A DNA stretch of 19,251 nt from Eubacteriales bacterium (lineage in GTDB: Bacteria > Bacillota_A > Clostridia > Lachnospirales > Lachnospiraceae), in the NCBI GenBank assembly GCA_030527765.1, contig JAUNAE010000036.1, positions 1 through 19,251 on the forward strand, in the 5' to 3' direction. Below the pieces are notes generated by a model. It was not told where the DNA came from, searched no databases, and saw only the letters and a program-made list of their open reading frames with translations. This document shows, piece after piece, positions 8,198 through 15,503 of this stretch (positions are counted from its first letter, which is position 1; each line of letters begins with the position of its first letter). Position numbers and translations under genes: made by a program.

Positions 8198-8253
8198 TAT
8201 TCCTGGTGCGAATAGCACCATATCCGACAGGAATAGACCAATGGGTACCATTG
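8198..8253. repeat. Hairpin-rich intergenic element, possible repeat or small RNA
   Basis: Three symmetric elements lie close together: TGGTGC / GCACCA with a GAATA loop (8204-8209, 8215-8220), flanking arms TATTCCTG / CAGGAATA (8198-8205, 8228-8235), and CAATGG-gta-CCATTG (8239-8253). No U tract follows on either strand, so this is not a simple terminator. It resembles a palindromic extragenic repeat or a structured transcript. Only one copy is seen in the window. The rest of the 8128-8271 gap shows nothing else. Confidence 0.45.
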
Positions 8254-8271
8254 AGGACGGGGAAAATACTC

Positions 8272-9108
8272 CTATTCGAAGCCGATACCTTCGTCAATTC
8301 CCAGCATAATATTCATATTCTGAACAGCCGCTCCGGATGCTCCTTTACCCAGATTGTCAAACAGAGCTGTTACTGTTGTCTGATCTTCGTAACCACAGAC
8401 AGCAATCTCAAGGCGGTTTGTACCGGCAAGTGTATTTGCATAAATTGTACTGCGGGCAGTTTCATATGGCAGAACCTTCACAAAATGTTCATCTGCATAA
8501 TATTCCTGCAGTCTGCTGCAGATTTCTTCTGCAGTTGGCTGTCCGTTCAACAGACGGTTCTGCAGCATGATGGTACTTGCCATTCCTTTATAATAGTCAT
8601 CAACAACCGGAAGAAATACAGGTGGCTGCGTAAGACCCGTCATCATTGTCATCTCTGGTACATGTTTGTGTTTCAGAGTCAATCCATAGATTCCAGGTGC
8701 AGAAAGCTTCTCAGGTCTGCCTGCATTTTCATAATCTGCAATCATTTTCTTTCCACCGCCTGAGTATCCTGTCAATGAAAAGCATGTTACAGGATAATCC
8801 TTTGGAAGGATGCCCATGCGTACCAGCGGAGCTGTTACAGAGATCAGACCAGTTGCATGACAACCTGGATTAGCAATACGTTTTCCTTCACGGATCTCTT
8901 TTCTCTGTTCTTTTGAAAGTTCAGGGAAACCATATGTCCAGTCTGGATTAGTTCTGTGAGCAGTAGAAGCATCGATAACACGAACGTCCGGATTCTCAAT
9001 CAGTGAAACCGCTTCTATAGCACCTGCATCCGGCAGACATAAAAATACGATATCTGCACTGTTCAGGAACTTTTTACGTTCCTCCATATCATGTCTTTTA
9101 TCTTCATC
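8272..9108 (-). pseudogene. argC: N-acetyl-gamma-glutamyl-phosphate reductase (type 2), 5'-truncated
   Basis: ArgC catalyses NADPH-dependent reduction of N-acetylglutamyl-phosphate in arginine synthesis. The 271 residues readable from the ATG at 9087 match the short (type 2) ArgC family: ADIVFLCLPDAG, VIDASTAHRT, YGFPEL, and the catalytic cysteine in IANPGCHATG (C76 in this numbering). About 40 N-terminal residues with the GxxGxxG nucleotide-binding loop are missing. The frame is open only seven codons further upstream (to 9108) before a stop, and that stretch (D-E-D-K-R-H-D) still looks like ArgC. The internal ATG has no ribosome site. The protein is therefore probably inactive. The break lies next to mobile-element genes. 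Confidence 0.85.
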
Positions 9109-9140
9109 TCATAGCTTAGGACTTACCACTTTCATAAAGC

Positions 9141-9512
9141 CTATTTGTCATGTTCCGGCATCCATTCCAGCATACTGATTCCAAGTGTCATACGTATATG
9201 TACTTCCTGGGAAAGCAGTTCGTTCAGGCAGTAAGCCATAAAAATATCCGGCTGCACATAGGCTTTAATCTTCAGAACATGGTAAAGTCCTAGCATTTCT
9301 TCACCGGCACGCTTTATCGGAAAGCTTTTCGGGAAATACTCACTTGCCCATTTACAGAATGCCGGATCTTTGACTCTGATATTTTCCGGCTGTGAAAACC
9401 CAGCTGCATTCATTTTTCTCGTAAGAAAAGAACAGCAGACATGGTTTATATGCTGGTTAACACTGTCCATAAATTCCGTCGTCTCTTTCTCATAATTACG
9501 ACATTTTATCAT
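9141..9512 (-). CDS. Hypothetical protein, 123 aa
   Basis: I do not recognise this protein. It follows the DUF5688-like gene after a 16-base gap, in the same direction. A TAGGAGG site lies 12 bases before the ATG, a rather long spacing. No membrane segment or signal peptide is visible. It contains four cysteines and a hydrophobic, helical C-terminal third. It is the last gene of the element-like block before the broken argC, so it may be near the end of the integrated element. Confidence 0.6.
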   Translation of the reverse strand: MIKCRNYEKETTEFMDSVNQHINHVCCSFLTRKMNAAGFSQPENIRVKDPAFCKWASEYFPKSFPIKRAGEEMLGLYHVLKIKAYVQPDIFMAYCLNELLSQEVHIRMTLGISMLEWMPEHDK

Positions 9513-9528
9513 TCCGGGCCATCACCTC

Positions 9529-10578
9529 CTATCTGGATCCATGCACCGGCTTTGCCTGTGTCATTGCCTGAAGATCCTGCTGCAAGGACGGAGGTGTGGT
9601 TCCTGCGATAAAAAGCTTCTGGGCTTTCGCATCATACTCATGTACATGGTCGGAAAGCCTGTCTTCCGGAGCCACCTCAGCCGCATTGATTTCCCTGACC
9701 ATGTCATTCAAGCACTCCAGATCAGGAGCTCCATCATATTTGGGAATAATCATAAATTCATGGAGAGATGATGGAAGCACATAAAATCCATCCGGATATT
9801 TTTCTGCCACCTGATCCATGATTTTCGGACAGAACAATAATGCTGAGCCATTGAAACTGTCCGCAGTAGTAACCACATACATAGGTGTTTCCATTCCTTC
9901 AAGCGCTTCAGAAGACGGCAGTTTCTGCAGATCATTCTTAAAACTGTCCGTTCCAAACGCATTTCCACCTGCAGTCAGTCCCATCATGATTTCAAAGATG
10001 TGACCGATATGTGGTTCTCTCTGCTCCGTCATATTGTGAACTGCCGTATCAAACATAGTCTTCTGATCGATACCCATATGTTTCATCAGGTCTTCTGAAA
10101 TCGTTACAGACATTCTTCCCTTATCCGTATCTCCCAGATTGATCTGACAGATCGCAGCAAAGTCTCCCTGACTCAGGTGCGGAATTGTTTTCAGGTATTC
10201 CTGATTACCGCTAAGTGGAACTGCTTTCAGCTGGCAGTTTTCTTTTACATTTTCCCAGTCAAAAGATCCCATAATTTCACCGGAATTCATCCACAGACTG
10301 GTTTCAATTCCTTCACTCAAAGCCTTAGCATAATCAATACACACAGACGAAATTACCTGGTGAATATCCAGATCATACTGTGTCAGATCCTCATAGGCTT
10401 TATCAATGTACAAACAAGGGGCGACCGTAATCCCCTCTCCGTGGATCATCATTCCCGTCTGTTTTTTGAACATAACCTCGCAGTTATGGTACTTCTCCGG
10501 AAGAAATTGTCTGATGCTCTCTGCAAGTGATTCCTTAAATTCTTCAAAGCTTATTGTTTTCTGTTCTTTCTCGTCCAT
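9529..10578 (-). CDS. DUF5688-like mobile-element protein
   Basis: This 349-aa soluble protein resembles the DUF5688 family that recurs in Lachnospiraceae integrative elements. The family-like features are the F-E-E-F-K-E-S-L start, the Y-H-N-C-E-V segment, a central P-x-M-Y-V-V-T-T block and a C-terminal H-E-F-M-I-I-P segment. The ribosome site AAAGGAG lies 7 bases before the ATG. No enzymatic motif is evident and its function is unknown. It belongs to the leftward run of element genes. Confidence 0.75.
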   Translation of the reverse strand: MDEKEQKTISFEEFKESLAESIRQFLPEKYHNCEVMFKKQTGMMIHGEGITVAPCLYIDKAYEDLTQYDLDIHQVISSVCIDYAKALSEGIETSLWMNSGEIMGSFDWENVKENCQLKAVPLSGNQEYLKTIPHLSQGDFAAICQINLGDTDKGRMSVTISEDLMKHMGIDQKTMFDTAVHNMTEQREPHIGHIFEIMMGLTAGGNAFGTDSFKNDLQKLPSSEALEGMETPMYVVTTADSFNGSALLFCPKIMDQVAEKYPDGFYVLPSSLHEFMIIPKYDGAPDLECLNDMVREINAAEVAPEDRLSDHVHEYDAKAQKLFIAGTTPPSLQQDLQAMTQAKPVHGSR

Positions 10579-10688
10579 TTACGGCTCCTTTCCTGAAAAT
10601 GTATTCTTCTGCTTTCAATAATCGTTTCCTGTGTTATGATCTCTGTCTGATTTTGTTTTCTGCTGTTTTAAACCGGCACCTCTGCAGG

Positions 10689-11465
10689 TCACATCAATCT
10701 GGTATCCGGAAAGCATGCCTGACTGTTTTTCAGTTTTTCTGCCATCTGTTCTGCTTTTCTTTTATCCGAAATTCTTGGGGAAACTGCGTCAATATCCCCC
10801 ATGATTAGATGCGTAACATAATATGGTTCTTTCACAAAATCGCTTATCTGCGTTTCCCTTTCAGCCAGGAGCGAGAGCGTCGGGCTTTTTACCCTGCCAA
10901 TATTCAAAACCCTTCCGTTACCATATTTCAGTGAGTATAGTCTGGTCAGATTCATGCCAATCAGCCAGTCTGCTTCTGCTCTGCACTCTGCAGCCTGATA
11001 TAACGGGATAAATTCATTTCCATCCCTGAGACTGGAAAATGCTTTTCTGATTGCTTCTTCCTCAAGAGAACTAGCCCAGAACCTGCTGACGGGTTTCCTG
11101 CAGCCTGCCATATCATATACAAGCTGAAAAATCAGCTGGCCTTCCCTTCCACAGTCCGTACAACAGCATACCTGTTCCACCGCCGGATCTGCCATCAATG
11201 TTTTCAGCGTCTTAAACTGTTCCTTTGTCTGCGGTATCACTTCATGGATCCATCTCTCCGGGATAATTGGCAGCATCGATAAATCCCATTTTTTATACAT
11301 CATGTCATATGCCTCTGGAGCGGCTTTTCGGATCAGATGACCGAAACACCAGGAAATGATATAACCTTCTCCTTTGATGTACCCGCCGCATTTTTCATGA
11401 CAGGAAAGTGCCTGCGCTACCATACGTGCCACACTGGGTTTCTCTGTAATCACAAGAATACTCAT
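10689..11465 (-). pseudogene. Type IA topoisomerase (TopB-like), N-terminal stub
   Basis: This 258-aa stub starts like topoisomerase III: ITEKPSVA at residues 6-13, the TOPRIM segment TDCGREGQLIF, then NIGRVKSPTL. Full TopB proteins are about 650-720 aa. This one stops shortly after the KEPYYV segment, before the domain with the active-site tyrosine, so strand cleavage should be impossible. Its ATG overlaps the stop of the upstream 52-aa gene (ATGA). Near the 3' end another frame stays open for about 30 codons to around 10620 (reading G-M-L-S-G-Y-Q-I-D-V-T), so a small frameshift may have moved the natural end. TopB-like proteins are common on Tn1549-type elements. Confidence 0.8.
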
Positions 11466-11620
11466 TCGTCCTCCCCATCAACATCCATTTTAGTGGATAC
11501 ATTCGTTCCTGTTGTTTTCTCTTTATTTATCTTGTCAATATATCCCTGATACGCCTGCATTCTCTTTTTTGTTTTTTCCGGATCACGATATACGACCATG
11601 GTTCCAAATGTATTTTTCAT
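11462..11620 (-). CDS. Small hypothetical protein, 52 aa
   Basis: A short gene with a good ribosome site (AGGAGG, 6 bases before the ATG). It lies 15 bases after the RadC-like gene ends, and its stop overlaps the topoisomerase start. The product (MKNTFGTMVVYRDPEKTKKR at the start) is charged, soluble and not recognised. The overlap on one side and strong ribosome site make it a real operon member. Confidence 0.7.
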   Translation of the reverse strand: MKNTFGTMVVYRDPEKTKKRMQAYQGYIDKINKEKTTGTNVSTKMDVDGEDE

Positions 11621-11635
11621 AGTGTCCTCCTGAAT

Positions 11636-12298
11636 TTATATTGATTTTGTTTTTCTTTTCTGAACTGAATGCACAGTATTTCTGTTTTGTTCTGAAGCCT
11701 CGTAGTTCCTGCTTTTATCTTCTCCTACTCCGGCTACTTTTCCCATCATTTGTTCCCCACCCAGGCTTTCCATAAAACTGACAAGTTCTTCATTGCTCAT
11801 CATCTTATTCTCCTGAAACGAAAAATAGTTTCCTGTATAACCACTGATAATAATATGATCCAGAACCGGAATATCCATGAGTTCTCCACAGGCAACCATT
11901 CTTCGAGTCACCTGGACATCATCCCTACTTGGCGTGCAGTCTGAACTAGGATGATTGTGTGCAATGATGATGGATGCTGCATTGGACAGAATTGCAGATT
12001 TAAAAATCTCTCTGGGCGAAATAATGCTATGATTGATGCTTCCCATAGAGCAGAATGTCATGGAGATTGGATGGTTCTTTGATGTAAGATGAATGGCACA
12101 GACCATCTCACGGTCCAGACTTTTCATTTCTTCAGCTACCAGCCGATACAGATCATCCGGTGTCTGGATACGTTCCTCACTGTACAGTACTCGTTCCGGC
12201 ACCAGCCGAACCTGCACAATCTGAAGTCCATCAGATTTCTGACTCTTAGTTCTTCTATCCTGTCTGATCCTTTTTCGCCTCCTGCTTTTCTGATTCAT
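11636..12298 (-). CDS. RadC-like JAB/MPN-domain protein
   Basis: This 220-aa protein has the RadC/JAB fold. The REIFKSAILSNAASIIIAHNH segment leads into the JAMM metal motif H-x-H-P-S-S-D-x-x-P-S-x-x-D near residues 113-126, and it also has VLDHIIIS. RadC-type proteins are frequent on mobile elements, and their biochemical role is unsettled. The very basic start (residues 3-22) and C-terminal tail are unusual. The ATG has no ribosome site and lies inside the preceding 48-aa gene in another frame (about 44 bases overlap), so translation is probably coupled. Confidence 0.85.
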   Translation of the reverse strand: MNQKSRRRKRIRQDRRTKSQKSDGLQIVQVRLVPERVLYSEERIQTPDDLYRLVAEEMKSLDREMVCAIHLTSKNHPISMTFCSMGSINHSIISPREIFKSAILSNAASIIIAHNHPSSDCTPSRDDVQVTRRMVACGELMDIPVLDHIIISGYTGNYFSFQENKMMSNEELVSFMESLGGEQMMGKVAGVGEDKSRNYEASEQNRNTVHSVQKRKTKSI

Positions 12299-12401
12299 TC
12301 TGCATAAAAGAAACTGTCACAAGAGTCTGATTGCTCATAAGTGACAGAAAATCATGCAGTTCTTCTCTGGTAAAAGTGATTGGATTATTACTGGTTTTCA
12401 T
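12255..12401 (-). CDS. Small hypothetical protein, 48 aa
   Basis: This short ORF has a strong ribosome site (GGAAGGAGAATGTA before the ATG). It starts within the stop region of the 216-aa gene upstream and overlaps the RadC-like start. The product begins MKTSNNPITFTREELHDFLS and has no membrane segment. It is unrecognised. The tight overlaps on both sides mark it as an operon gene. Confidence 0.6.
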   Translation of the reverse strand: MKTSNNPITFTREELHDFLSLMSNQTLVTVSFMQNESEKQEAKKDQTG

Positions 12402-13051
12402 TACATTCTCCTTCCTGTGTTTCGTTTCACATCGGTTTCATTGTGTGCCTGTTCAGGCGGCTGGTTTTCCTCGCATTCCTTATTCGGTTCCATATGGATT
12501 TCTTCTACCTCTTCTGGCTCATGAAGTATCCTCTGAATTTTCTCCCCTACAACAGATGCTTCCATTGTATAACGAGGATACTCTTTAAATGGTTCCTGCT
12601 CCAGAACTGCTTCTACTGCTTCCTCCAGACTAAGTGTATGGTTAATGAGCAGTCCGTCCTTGTACTGTTCCCAGTTCTGGTTAAAAATACGAAAGGCAAT
12701 TCCATCATCTGTATGATCAACAAACAGATAATACGAATTGCCCTCATCAATAAGCGGGTTGGTATTTCGCAGGAAAAATGCCGCCGGATAATCTTTACTG
12801 TGATCTGCAGCCATAGCAGGCTGTTCGGCCTGCTTAATTACCTCCTGCCGCACATTTGTCTGAATGCCAAGCTCCTTCATAACATAATCGATGTGCTCCA
12901 CTGCATCCTGCATTCTTTTTGTATCAGTTTTAATCGCCTCTCCCATAGACGATAACAGCTGAACAGTAAGTGCAGAGATTTTTTCATTCGTGCGGAGCTG
13001 TTCTTTTAAAAGCTCCAGCAAAATCCCCTGTAATGATAATGATTCGTCCAT
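12401..13051 (-). CDS. Hypothetical protein, 216 aa
   Basis: I do not recognise this protein. The N-terminal third (residues 1-70) is helical with a coiled-coil look and no cysteine. The middle (about 85-170) looks like a small mixed domain (AAFFLRNTNPLIDEG, YYLFVDHTDDG), and the last 40 residues are acidic and disordered. The ribosome site AAGGAG lies 9 bases before the ATG. It is the first gene after a promoter and an attenuator-like terminator, so it heads the leftward transcription unit that includes radC-like and topoisomerase genes. Confidence 0.65.
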   Translation of the reverse strand: MDESLSLQGILLELLKEQLRTNEKISALTVQLLSSMGEAIKTDTKRMQDAVEHIDYVMKELGIQTNVRQEVIKQAEQPAMAADHSKDYPAAFFLRNTNPLIDEGNSYYLFVDHTDDGIAFRIFNQNWEQYKDGLLINHTLSLEEAVEAVLEQEPFKEYPRYTMEASVVGEKIQRILHEPEEVEEIHMEPNKECEENQPPEQAHNETDVKRNTGRRM

Positions 13052-13076
13052 TCCCCGACTCCTTTCTTTCTGGCAT

Positions 13077-13119
13077 AAAAAAACAGAGGATTAACCTGTC
13101 AGCGGTTCCTCTGTTTTTT
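13077..13119. terminator. Intrinsic terminator, bidirectional; attenuator-like on the minus strand
   Basis: AACAGAGG (13082-13089) pairs with CCTCTGTT (13108-13115) and AACC (13093-13096) with GGTT (13104-13107). T runs lie on both sides (T6 on plus, seven U on minus). On the minus strand it lies between the predicted promoter near 13195 and the ribosome site of the 216-aa gene, so transcripts must read through it. Confidence 0.8.
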
Positions 13120-13191
13120 CTATATAAATAATAAAGGGAGAGCTGCTGAAAACATGGTACAGACGATTGTCTGCACTCTTTCAACACTCAT

Positions 13192-13200
13192 AGTATACCA
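13192..13200 (-). promoter_or_regulatory. Predicted extended -10 promoter of the 216-aa gene unit
   Basis: On the minus strand the extended -10 TGGTATACT lies about 140 bases before the ATG of the 216-aa gene. The leader downstream contains a small CAGAC-gatt-GTCTG hairpin and then the terminator at 13077-13119. No good -35 hexamer is present. Instead a phased repeat array lies in that position. Confidence 0.45.
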
Positions 13201-13219
13201 TGTATTCCAGCAAATGCTT

Positions 13220-13254
13220 TTCCTGTTTCTTCCTGCAATTCCTGTTTTTTCCTG
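13220..13254 (-). repeat. Four phased CAGGAA repeats upstream of a promoter
   Basis: CAGGAA (TTCCTG on plus) occurs four times at 13220, 13230, 13239 and 13249, with spacings of 10, 9 and 10 bases, close to one helical turn each. The array begins around the -35 position of the predicted promoter and extends upstream. This looks like a binding site for a repeated-contact regulator, but no such protein is identified. Confidence 0.4.
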
Positions 13255-13269
13255 AATATAAAATCAATT

Positions 13270-13629
13270 CTATTTTCCATCAACCAGGTCATAACTCCAG
13301 TCAATTGCATCCAGAATTTTTGTTTCAGGAACAGACCCATTAAGTAGGATAGTAATCCAATGTTCTTTGTTCATATGGTATGCCGGATAATAGCCATCCA
13401 TCGTCTGCAAATGTGTGACCATGTCCGGCTTAAGCTTGACATTCAGAATATCAATTTCCTCTTTTCCCTCAAGTCCAAGTTTATCACGCGAGATCTTCAT
13501 GATAATGCCAAACCATTTATCATTCTTCCGATTTCGAAAAACTGCACTGTTTGAATCATCCTTCCATAAATATTCCGGTTTAGCAGCATAAACTTTCTTT
13601 ATATAGCTGAATATGCCCTCCAGTTCCAT
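13270..13629 (-). CDS. MmcQ/YjbR family protein
   Basis: This 119-aa protein is full length for the MmcQ/YjbR family, recognised by the F-R-x-R-x-x-D-K-W-F-G-I-I segment, the V-x-L-K-P-D motif, the H-M-N-K-E-H-W-I-T block and the final S-Y-D-L-V. The fold is a double-wing DNA-binding-like domain with no known enzymatic role. No strong ribosome site is visible, only weak purine-rich sequence. It sits alone between the ATP-binding remnant and the promoter region, and looks like cargo. Confidence 0.82.
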   Translation of the reverse strand: MELEGIFSYIKKVYAAKPEYLWKDDSNSAVFRNRKNDKWFGIIMKISRDKLGLEGKEEIDILNVKLKPDMVTHLQTMDGYYPAYHMNKEHWITILLNGSVPETKILDAIDWSYDLVDGK

Positions 13630-13777
13630 TAATCATCAACACCTTTTCCATTGTTTTCATATTCTTTTACAATCTACACATTATTAGTACGCTTTCCTGC
13701 TCATCAATATCTAGAAGTTTTGAATCTTTGATTTTAAAATTGAGCCTATTGAATTGAACTAAATTCTTTTCTTTTCA
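13630..13777. other. AT-rich intergenic gap
   Basis: No gene, RNA gene or clear hairpin is seen. The stretch is more AT-rich than its neighbours, as is the remnant gene next to it, which fits a separate origin of that piece. Confidence 0.4.
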
Positions 13778-14605
13778 TTATTTTACTATTAGCCATCTTC
13801 CTGCACGATTAGTTCCTTCGCGGACAACCCTATTTTCATCCTGTAATTTTGATAAAATTCGTTTTACAGTTCTTGCTGTAACACCTAATTCCCCTGCAAT
13901 CTTTACCTGTGTAATCGAAGGATTCTGAGCAATTAATTTCATAACTATCTCTTCTACTGGCTGTTCAGCATTATTTATGGTGACATTTTTGGTGACACTG
14001 TCACCATTGACACCATTCTGTCCCCTAAATATATTGATTCTAAGATCAATGTCACCATCAATAAACTCTGGTTCTCGAAGTCCTGCCTCCTTTACAGACT
14101 CTATAATACGTGGGATTCCACTACCCCAATACTCCATTAGTTTCATGTAGGAAAAAGCATGTGCAATTGCTTCATTTCTGATTTTTGAATATCCCGCTTT
14201 CATTCGCTCAATGCTTTGTCCCATTGGAAGTTTACCAGGTGATGTTACTTCTAATCTGTCATCGTAAATTGCCACTTGAATGTTGGAATGATCCAGATAA
14301 CTTCGATGAATTGCAGCGTTCAGCAACAATTCACGAATACTTTTCACCGGTATCTCATATACGTCCTGTCTGAACAAACCAGAAAATTCTGCTCCCATAC
14401 GAATATTCCGCAGAACAAACTGAAGAGCCTCTTCAACCTGATTCTGAATAGCTCCTGTATACTCTCTTCGATCTAAAAAAATAGCTTTTGTTGTTCCCTT
14501 GAACACCCCACACTGTGTAACAACAGGCAATATATCATTTCCAGTTAACAGTGCAAATGCATTCGTCGGCACCAATTTTCCTTCCGCCTCCTGTAAAATC
14601 CCCCA
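13778..14605 (-). pseudogene. ATP-binding transcriptional regulator (AlbA_2/RecG-like), 5'-truncated
   Basis: What remains is the C-terminal part of a family whose full proteins carry an N-terminal AlbA_2 domain. Present are the L-V-P-T-N-A-F-A-L-L-T-G-N linker, the HATPase_c_4 block (ELLLNAAIHRSYL, DDRLEVTSPGKLP, SKIRNEAIAHAF, EYWGSGIPRI), and a C-terminal winged HTH (TQVKIAGELGVTARTVKRIL). The N-terminal domain is missing. Homology seems to start at W-G-I-L (W codon at 14603-14605), and in-frame stops appear shortly above it. The only starts are a TTG at 14575 or nearby GTG, without the usual context. Upstream it is joined out of frame to a membrane-protein gene, so this is a deletion or insertion joint. 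Confidence 0.8.
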
Positions 14606-14859
14606 TCCGGTACAAGAAGAACTGTGGTCGCCTGGTCATCACTCTTAAGATATTTACTCTCGAAACCAATCGTTCCGGCATTTGTTTTATGAATCAGCAC
14701 CTCATGTTTTGAGATCTCCTGTTCCGTCTGCACCTCTGTTTCCGGTTCCGGATCAGGTTTACTGCCAAAAAATCTGGGAACCAGAACAATGACTGCAATT
14801 AAAAAGACCGCCGCAACTGAGACGATCAGATATGGTAACTTGCTTTTCTTTTTATACAT
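14545..14859 (-). CDS. Small membrane-anchored protein, 3'-truncated and fused
   Basis: This 104-aa ORF has a strong AGGAGG ribosome site, a basic start (MYKKKSK), one membrane helix (residues 9-29) and an acidic P-E-P-E-T-E linker. Residues 52-85 (HEVLIHKTNAGTIGFESKYL) look like the start of an extracellular domain. After D85 the frame runs into the antisense-free but shifted ATP-binding remnant and yields an arginine-rich nonsense tail (R-R-R-K-E-N-W-C-R-R). The true C-terminus has been lost at about 14605. It follows the 204-aa gene with a 15-base gap, within the conjugation-like block. Function unknown. Confidence 0.65.
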   Translation of the reverse strand: MYKKKSKLPYLIVSVAAVFLIAVIVLVPRFFGSKPDPEPETEVQTEQEISKHEVLIHKTNAGTIGFESKYLKSDDQATTVLLVPDGGFYRRRKENWCRRMHLHC

Positions 14860-14874
14860 GCGTACCTCCTGTTT

Positions 14875-15489
14875 TTACGGGAAATAGTAATATCCCTGAT
14901 TTACATAATAAATACAGATTACCTGCATTCCTTCTTCTGTTTCCGGATGACTGGTGTGAAGGAATTCCACCATAGCCTGTTCCACCTTGTCACCGTTATC
15001 ATCTGTATAAGACGTAATACTGTCGAAACGGATTGACTTGATCACCCTGTCTGTTCCCCATTCACTGTATGCAAAGGTAGCTGCTGCTTCGTAGAACTGA
15101 TCCGGATTATGTTTAATGAACTTTTCCATGGAACCCTTTTTCATCGTGTCTGCGGCTGTTACCTCTTTTGTAAAACCGCCCAGATAAGACTGGTATTCTT
15201 CAACCAGAGTCTCATATTTTGCTGCCTGTTCCATCTCTTCCTGTGTCATTGATACCGGTCCGGTGTAACCCAGATCCTCCACATACTGTGACGGATCACC
15301 GATCGTTGTTGTTCCTACAGGCAGTTCACTCTCCTGTTCACGGTCAGTTTCTGTTTCAGTATCTGTTCCGGAACTGATATGACTGACGATCCTGCCGGAA
15401 ACAAAACTTATCAGATGCGGCAGTGCTACTGACAATATGACAATGCATACAGTCAGAAATATATAGCGGTATAATGTTTTCTTTTCCAT
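14875..15489 (-). CDS. Membrane-anchored conjugation-element protein, 204 aa
   Basis: Start chosen at 15489, where AAAGGAGG precedes the ATG. A longer reading from 15582 overlaps the upstream hydrolase gene without a ribosome site. The protein has one N-terminal membrane helix (about residues 8-30), an acidic Thr/Glu-rich linker (about 42-55), and an extracellular-looking domain with Y-x-x-A-A-A-T-F-A-Y-S-E-W. It may be a cell-surface or transfer-channel part, like the TcpC/VirB8-type anchored proteins found next to wall hydrolases in elements of this sort, but I cannot assign the family. Confidence 0.7.
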   Translation of the reverse strand: MEKKTLYRYIFLTVCIVILSVALPHLISFVSGRIVSHISSGTDTETETDREQESELPVGTTTIGDPSQYVEDLGYTGPVSMTQEEMEQAAKYETLVEEYQSYLGGFTKEVTAADTMKKGSMEKFIKHNPDQFYEAAATFAYSEWGTDRVIKSIRFDSITSYTDDNGDKVEQAMVEFLHTSHPETEEGMQVICIYYVNQGYYYFP

Positions 15490-15503
15490 TGTTCCTCCTT
15501 TAC

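Noticed and set aside
11100..11180. Gln in the topoisomerase TOPRIM motif (REGQ) as a lost catalytic residue
   Set aside because: REGQ is normal in topoisomerase III; only the missing C-terminal domain is a real defect.
12380..12955. Long plus-strand open frame of 191 codons
   Set aside because: It is antisense to the 216-aa gene, which has a strong ribosome site and promoter. The plus frame is rich in Cys, Leu and Phe, as expected of an antisense shadow.
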